Assembly (NCBI GenBank): GCA_023420435.1
Contig: JAEZWE010000180.1
Coordinates: 1 to 10,329 of the forward strand
Reading direction: 5' to 3'
Length of the DNA stretch: 10,329 nt
Origin: Bacteroidota bacterium
Lineage (GTDB): Bacteria; Bacteroidota; Bacteroidia; Flavobacteriales; Weeksellaceae
Positions 6,761 to 10,329 of the stretch are shown here, piece after piece. The position numbers and the translations under genes were made by a program. Within the stretch, counting starts at the first letter, position 1. Each line of letters begins with the position of its first letter. The notes beneath the pieces are model-generated. The model was not told where the DNA came from. It saw only the letters and a program-made list of their open reading frames with translations, and made no database searches.

Positions 6761-7491
6761 TACCAATCTTTCTCATTGCTCTCCGGCATTGAGTAAGAGT
6801 TTTTATTCAAAATTCGTCTTGCGGTTTCGCGTTCTTTTTCTGAGGCTCGGTTGAGGATGGCATCCTGCATTCCTTTGGGCAAATTATTTTCGTTTTTTTC
6901 CTTACCATTATTGCCTTGCCCTTGGTTTTGTTGGGATTGTCCACCTCCTTGGTTATTTTGTTGTTTCTGGTTTCCTTGTCCTTGGTTTCCTTGTTTTTGA
7001 TCATCTCCGCCTTCTTTATCTTTTCCGGATTTTTGATCTTCTTTTTGCTGATTTTCCTTTTCTTTCAGCTTCGCAATTTCATAATTTTTGCGTGTTTTTT
7101 CGTTGTGTGGATTTTGTTTTAGAGATTGCTTATAAAATTCCGCTGCCTTTTCAGGTTGATTTAGTTTCATATAAGCATTTCCCAAATTGTGAAGAGCGGA
7201 AGCTTTATCGGAAATTGTTTTGGCTAATTGATTGGCTTTTACATATTCCGCTTTTGCTTCTTCAAAATTATTTTTTTTGTACAATGCATTACCAAGATTA
7301 TAATGGGCATCGTAATTTTTATCATTTACTTTTGCGGCTTCCATATATTTTCCGGCTGCAGCGTCGTAATTATTTTTTTCGAATAAACGGTTTCCTTCAA
7401 ACATTAATGCGTTGTAGCTTTTTTGCGCTGAAAGAACTCCAGAAACAAAAAAAGTAACCATAAACGTAAAAACAACGCATTTCTTATCCAT
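6760..7491 (-). CDS. batC: BatC, exported TPR protein with Gln/Asn/Gly-rich tail
   Basis: The 243-residue product has a signal peptide (1-22, ending LSA before QKS) and three tetratricopeptide repeats at about 26-59, 60-93 and 97-130 (YNLGNALYKKNNFEEAKAEY and HNLGNAYMKLNQPEKAAEFY are clear examples). Next is a low-complexity segment rich in Lys, Glu, Gln, Asn and Gly (about 143-203), then a short C-terminal helix (204-236, with AILNRASEKERETARRIL) that matches the conserved end of BatC proteins. It should act as a periplasmic scaffold for the Bat proteins. It starts after a 97-base gap from batB that contains a promoter-like box only 5 bases before the ATG, and its stop overlaps the batD start by one base. 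Confidence 0.85.
   Translation of the reverse strand: MDKKCVVFTFMVTFFVSGVLSAQKSYNALMFEGNRLFEKNNYDAAAGKYMEAAKVNDKNYDAHYNLGNALYKKNNFEEAKAEYVKANQLAKTISDKASALHNLGNAYMKLNQPEKAAEFYKQSLKQNPHNEKTRKNYEIAKLKEKENQQKEDQKSGKDKEGGDDQKQGNQGQGNQKQQNNQGGGQSQQNQGQGNNGKEKNENNLPKGMQDAILNRASEKERETARRILNKNSYSMPESNEKDW
6904..6993. repeat. Imperfect low-complexity repeat inside batC
   Basis: Repeated short units resembling CCTTGG/TTTTG on the plus strand (coding for Gly-Gln, Gln-Gln and Asn-Gln runs on the minus strand) occupy about 90 bases. The units are degenerate and not a clean tandem array. They encode the Gln/Asn/Gly-rich linker between the TPR domain and the conserved C-terminal helix, a region likely to vary in length between strains. 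Confidence 0.6.
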
Positions 7492-7496
7492 CTGTG

Positions 7497-7504
7497 CAAA
7501 ATTA
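7497..7504 (-). promoter_or_regulatory. -7 promoter box immediately upstream of batC
   Basis: On the minus strand TAATTTTG matches TAnnTTTG fully and is followed by CACAG and then the batC ATG. With the usual few bases from box to start site, transcription would begin at or within a few bases of the ATG, giving a leaderless or near-leaderless batCD transcript. No strong -33 box is seen at 17-23 bases upstream; the nearest TTTG is about 27 bases away. Confidence 0.5.
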
Positions 7505-7588
7505 TTTGTTTAATTCTTAAAAAACAGCGTTCAAAATGTTAAATTTCGGTTAAAAACTTATGCAAAACTCTGATTATGAAGGAAAAAA

Positions 7589-8596
7589 TCAAACATTAAA
7601 GTCCCTTTTTGGGTTCAATAAAAATATCAGTATGAATAATGACAAAGATACTGCCAAAAAATACTGATAATAATGAATGGCATTGTGCGACTGTATAAAA
7701 ACAGAGGACGTTCCTCCTTTGTTACTCAAATTATCAAGAATTTTTGATGTGGCTTCTTCCAAGTTATTTCCATCGATAAAATTTCCTCCGGTAGAATTTG
7801 AAATTTTTTCTAAAGCCTGTGTTTGCCTTTTGGTAATAACGGTTTGCCCCATTCTGTCCACTTTGTATCCCATTAACTGTCCAAAAATATATTCCGGAAC
7901 CGGTGCTCCTTCTTCAGTACCAATTCCTACAGAAATCACGGAAATTCCCTCTTTTTTTGCTAATTGTGAGGCTTCATTTTCGTTGCCTTCATTATCTTCT
8001 CCATCGCTGATAAGAACGACTTTTCTGGATCCTTTAGGAACATTTTTAAATTTTTTCACCGTTTCCTGCATCGCTTTTAAAAAATCGGTTCCCTGAATTT
8101 TTACCATTCCTGTTTCTATGGCACTAACATAGGTGTCTGCTGCGGTATAATCTGTTGTTAAAGGCATAATAGAACTGGATTCTCCTGCAAAAACGACAAT
8201 TCCGACACGGTCGTTTTTCAATTTTCCCATCGTATTCAGAATGATATTTTTTGCTTCTGTAAGTCGATTTGGTTGAATATCTTCTGCATTCATGGAATTG
8301 GAAACATCCAATAAGAAAATGACATTGTTTAGTCGCTGCGTTGCTTTGATTTCCTCTTTTCCGTTCAATAAATCAATGATGGCAAAGATTAAAAATAAAG
8401 AAGCCAATAAATAAAGTATTGGGAAAATTTTCGAAAATTTATATTTTTTTTCAAAAAGTGATTCCTGAAACCTTTCTTCTGCAAAAATATTTTTTCGGGA
8501 ATTCTTCCATTTCACAAATCGGAATAGCAAAATTCCCAGCAATGGTAAAAGTAGCAGTAATAATAGTAGCCAGTAATTGTCAATATACCAATCCAT
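7589..8596 (-). CDS. batB: BatB, membrane von Willebrand A protein
   Basis: With the ATG start at 8596 the product is 335 residues. Two N-terminal transmembrane helices (about 7-27 and 57-75) precede a von Willebrand A domain (about 91-290), and a last helix lies at 310-327. The metal-ion-dependent adhesion site is intact: D97-x-S99-x-S101 in LLDVSNSM, Thr170 in QGTDF, and Asp198 in LISDGEDN. Such domains bind protein partners through a divalent metal; here the domain is predicted to face the periplasm. A TTG at 8599 would add one residue, but the ATG forms TGATG with the batA stop and is preferred. It is cotranscribed with batA; a 97-base gap separates it from batC. Confidence 0.9.
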   Translation of the reverse strand: MDWYIDNYWLLLLLLLLPLLGILLFRFVKWKNSRKNIFAEERFQESLFEKKYKFSKIFPILYLLASLFLIFAIIDLLNGKEEIKATQRLNNVIFLLDVSNSMNAEDIQPNRLTEAKNIILNTMGKLKNDRVGIVVFAGESSSIMPLTTDYTAADTYVSAIETGMVKIQGTDFLKAMQETVKKFKNVPKGSRKVVLISDGEDNEGNENEASQLAKKEGISVISVGIGTEEGAPVPEYIFGQLMGYKVDRMGQTVITKRQTQALEKISNSTGGNFIDGNNLEEATSKILDNLSNKGGTSSVFIQSHNAIHYYQYFLAVSLSLFILIFLLNPKRDFNV

Positions 8597-9600
8597 CAAC
8601 TAAAAAATTTAAAAAACACCCATCTTAACAAGGCATCTAACAACAAAACACCTAAACCTATCCATAGAAAAAATCTAAAATATTCTTCATAATTATACAA
8701 TTTTGAAGATTTAATCTCTGATTTTTCCAGTTGATTAATTTCATTATAAACATCTTCTAAACTTTGGTTGGAGGTTGCCCGAAAATATTTTCCACCAGTT
8801 GTTGAAGCAATTTCTTTTAAAAGAGGTTCATCAATACTTACCTCAGCTTCAGTAAAAACCAAATCTCCAAAAATATCGGTTTGTGTAGGCATCAATGCAT
8901 AACCGTTGGTTCCAATTCCTATCGTGTAAACCTTAATTCCAAAATCTTGTGCCAATTTTGCCGCCAACATTGGATCCATAGCATTTTGAATGGTATTTTT
9001 ACCATCCGTCATCAAAATAATAATTTTACTTTTGGCTTTGCTGTCTTTTAAATGATTTACGGCTACAGAAAGACCTTCTCCAATGGCTGTTCCTGGTTGA
9101 AGTTCCAAAGGATCCAAAACCGAAAGTTCTTCCTGAACAATTTGATGATCTGAAGTTACAGGAACTTTTGTAAAAGCTTCACCAGAATAAATGACCAATC
9201 CAAGACGGTCATTAGGACGTTTTTCTACAAATCTTTTGGACATATTTTGCAAAACTGTAATTCTGTCCGGATCCAAATCTCTGGCCAACATACTGAGTGA
9301 AACATCCACAGAAAGCATAATATCAATCCCTTTAGAATCGTCACGATCTTCGGAAACTGAAAAAGTTCTTGGTCTTGCAATAGCGATAATTAACGCGGAA
9401 AGAATAATATATTTTGAAATTTTCAGTAAAAACATGACGAACAAAATTCCTTTGTTTTCCTTCATATTTTTAACGGTAGGAACCGTAATTCCGTGACGTC
9501 TTTTTTTTCCTAAATCTCTTATTATTAATGGAATAAAAACAAGAAAAAGCAATAAAAGCCAAGGACTTTGAAACTCAAAATTGGGTAAATCAAACATCAT
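8596..9600 (-). CDS. batA: BatA, membrane von Willebrand A protein
   Basis: The 334-residue product has two N-terminal hydrophobic helices (about 12-28 and 51-76, ending in the characteristic IARPR), a von Willebrand A domain (about 90-290) and a C-terminal helix (309-331). The metal site is intact: D99-x-S101-x-S103 in SVDVSLSM, Thr171 in PGTAIGEG and Asp199 in LMTDGKN. The IARP-R turn and the overall layout are typical of BatA in Bacteroidota. The start is one of two consecutive ATG codons (9600 or 9597); the first directly follows the TAA of the preceding gene. Its stop overlaps the batB start by one base. With BatB it probably forms the metal-binding core of an inner-membrane complex served by a MoxR ATPase encoded outside this window. 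Confidence 0.92.
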   Translation of the reverse strand: MMFDLPNFEFQSPWLLLLFLVFIPLIIRDLGKKRRHGITVPTVKNMKENKGILFVMFLLKISKYIILSALIIAIARPRTFSVSEDRDDSKGIDIMLSVDVSLSMLARDLDPDRITVLQNMSKRFVEKRPNDRLGLVIYSGEAFTKVPVTSDHQIVQEELSVLDPLELQPGTAIGEGLSVAVNHLKDSKAKSKIIILMTDGKNTIQNAMDPMLAAKLAQDFGIKVYTIGIGTNGYALMPTQTDIFGDLVFTEAEVSIDEPLLKEIASTTGGKYFRATSNQSLEDVYNEINQLEKSEIKSSKLYNYEEYFRFFLWIGLGVLLLDALLRWVFFKFFS

Positions 9601-10329
9601 TTATACGCCGGTTCTTAATTGTTCTGCTTCCAAATCTTTGGACGAACGTTTTACAAAATCTTTAATATTTCCAAAATCGGTTTCCATCATTTGCTGATCC
9701 GGAAAGGTTTTGGCGAATTTCACCAAATCACCACGAAGAAATATTTCTTCTACAATTTTTTCATTGGAAGTGGAAATGCTGTTGGATTTTTTCATCACCT
9801 CAATTAAATCATCCGTCAGTAAAACATCCGCAGGAATATGGTATTGCTTGGTGATAAAATTCCTCGTAATATCGATTAATTCTACATAAAATGAACGGAA
9901 GTTTCCAGTTTCTATAAATTTTTTCTTTTTTAAAGCTTCTAATTCTTTCAAAGTTTGGTTGGTCATTACTACCAGTGAATTTTTCCGTTTTTTGAAATAT
10001 TTGCGGAGGAAAATAATCAACAAAATAAGAACTAAAACCAGAAGTGCTGCTATAATATACCACTTATAAAGATCCCAATAATCCTGAACTTGCAGTTTTA
10101 CGCCTTTATTAGGCATGATGTCATTAATTTCATCACCTTTATTGGCGGTATTTACCACTTCTACTTCATAAGGAATGGTGTGAAAAAGTTCTCCGCCAAT
10201 CTTCACTTCCAAAGCTGGAATGGTAAATTTACCTTCTTCAAAAACCGCAAATTCTATCGTTCTTGAATAATAATCCTGAACAATACTGGTACTGTCTTTT
10301 ATTTCTTCAAAATGAAAGGGAAGCAATTC
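9601..10329 (-). CDS. BatX-like membrane protein of the bat operon (5' end cut by the window)
   Basis: The reading frame is open to the window edge, so only the last 242 residues are present; the TTG at 10326 is not a credible start. Visible parts are a beta-strand-rich, probably periplasmic piece (residues 1-60 of the fragment, with GKFTIPALEVKIGGE resembling the Ig-like units of BatD), one transmembrane helix (about 90-109) followed by a basic anchor (KKRK), and a cytoplasmic helical domain (about 122-235). That domain contains FRSFYVELIDITRNFI and GDLVKFAKTFPD, a pattern seen in the hypothetical protein encoded between the DUF58 gene and batA in Bacteroidota operons. Its TAA directly abuts the batA ATG. 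I infer it belongs to the Bat complex; the family name is less certain than its place in the operon. Confidence 0.75.
   Translation of the reverse strand, partial: ELLPFHFEEIKDSTSIVQDYYSRTIEFAVFEEGKFTIPALEVKIGGELFHTIPYEVEVVNTANKGDEINDIMPNKGVKLQVQDYWDLYKWYIIAALLVLVLILLIIFLRKYFKKRKNSLVVMTNQTLKELEALKKKKFIETGNFRSFYVELIDITRNFITKQYHIPADVLLTDDLIEVMKKSNSISTSNEKIVEEIFLRGDLVKFAKTFPDQQMMETDFGNIKDFVKRSSKDLEAEQLRTGV

Noticed and set aside
7092..7457. 121-codon plus-strand open frame opposite batC
   Set aside because: batC has a signal peptide, TPR repeats and a conserved tail on the other strand; the antisense product looks random.
7677..8096. 139-codon open frame on the plus strand inside batB
   Set aside because: It is antisense to the von Willebrand A domain of a well-supported gene; its translation has no recognisable domain and no promoter signal was seen.
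9191..9496. 101-codon plus-strand open frame opposite batA
   Set aside because: It is a shadow of the batA coding sequence, without family motifs or a plausible promoter.

Overview
The window is AT-rich and gene-dense and looks like a chromosomal segment of a Bacteroidota bacterium, most likely class Flavobacteriia and plausibly the Chryseobacterium group. The grounds are the Bacteroidota-type Bat operon, TAnnTTTG-like promoter boxes with few clear Shine-Dalgarno sites, a lipoprotein with an acidic export signal after its cysteine, and the protein composition. No tRNA, rRNA, CRISPR array, insertion sequence or attachment site was seen.

Plus-strand block (1-4198): a short leader with an intrinsic terminator (78-109) closes an upstream unit. 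Three genes follow that look like one envelope-signalling module: a lipoprotein with propeller-like repeats (193-1179), an ECF sigma factor continuous with a transmembrane helix and a long Lys/Pro-rich tail (1185-2330), and a predicted outer-membrane barrel protein (2370-3203). The end of the sigma-factor tail and the mature start of the barrel protein share a short motif (IIV, 6-7 residues, then DTV[FY]I[ED][RK]), which suggests the tail may contact or mimic the barrel protein. A chorismate-utilising enzyme, probably isochorismate synthase of menaquinone synthesis (3227-4198), ends this block.

Minus-strand block (4191-10329): read in the transcription direction, it starts with the cut C-terminal part of a BatX-like membrane protein, then batA and batB (membrane von Willebrand A proteins with intact metal-binding motifs). 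A 97-base gap with its own promoter-like box comes next, followed by batC (exported TPR protein) and batD (large membrane-anchored protein). After these lie a MarC-family membrane protein and a 64-residue two-helix membrane protein. batX/batA, batA/batB and batC/batD abut or overlap by one base, indicating translational coupling. Bat proteins are generally thought to work with a MoxR-type AAA+ ATPase in envelope integrity or stress tolerance; that ATPase gene would lie beyond the right edge.

The two blocks converge and overlap by 8 bases at 4191-4198 with no visible terminator. The most unusual feature is the membrane-tethered sigma factor and its motif-sharing barrel neighbour.
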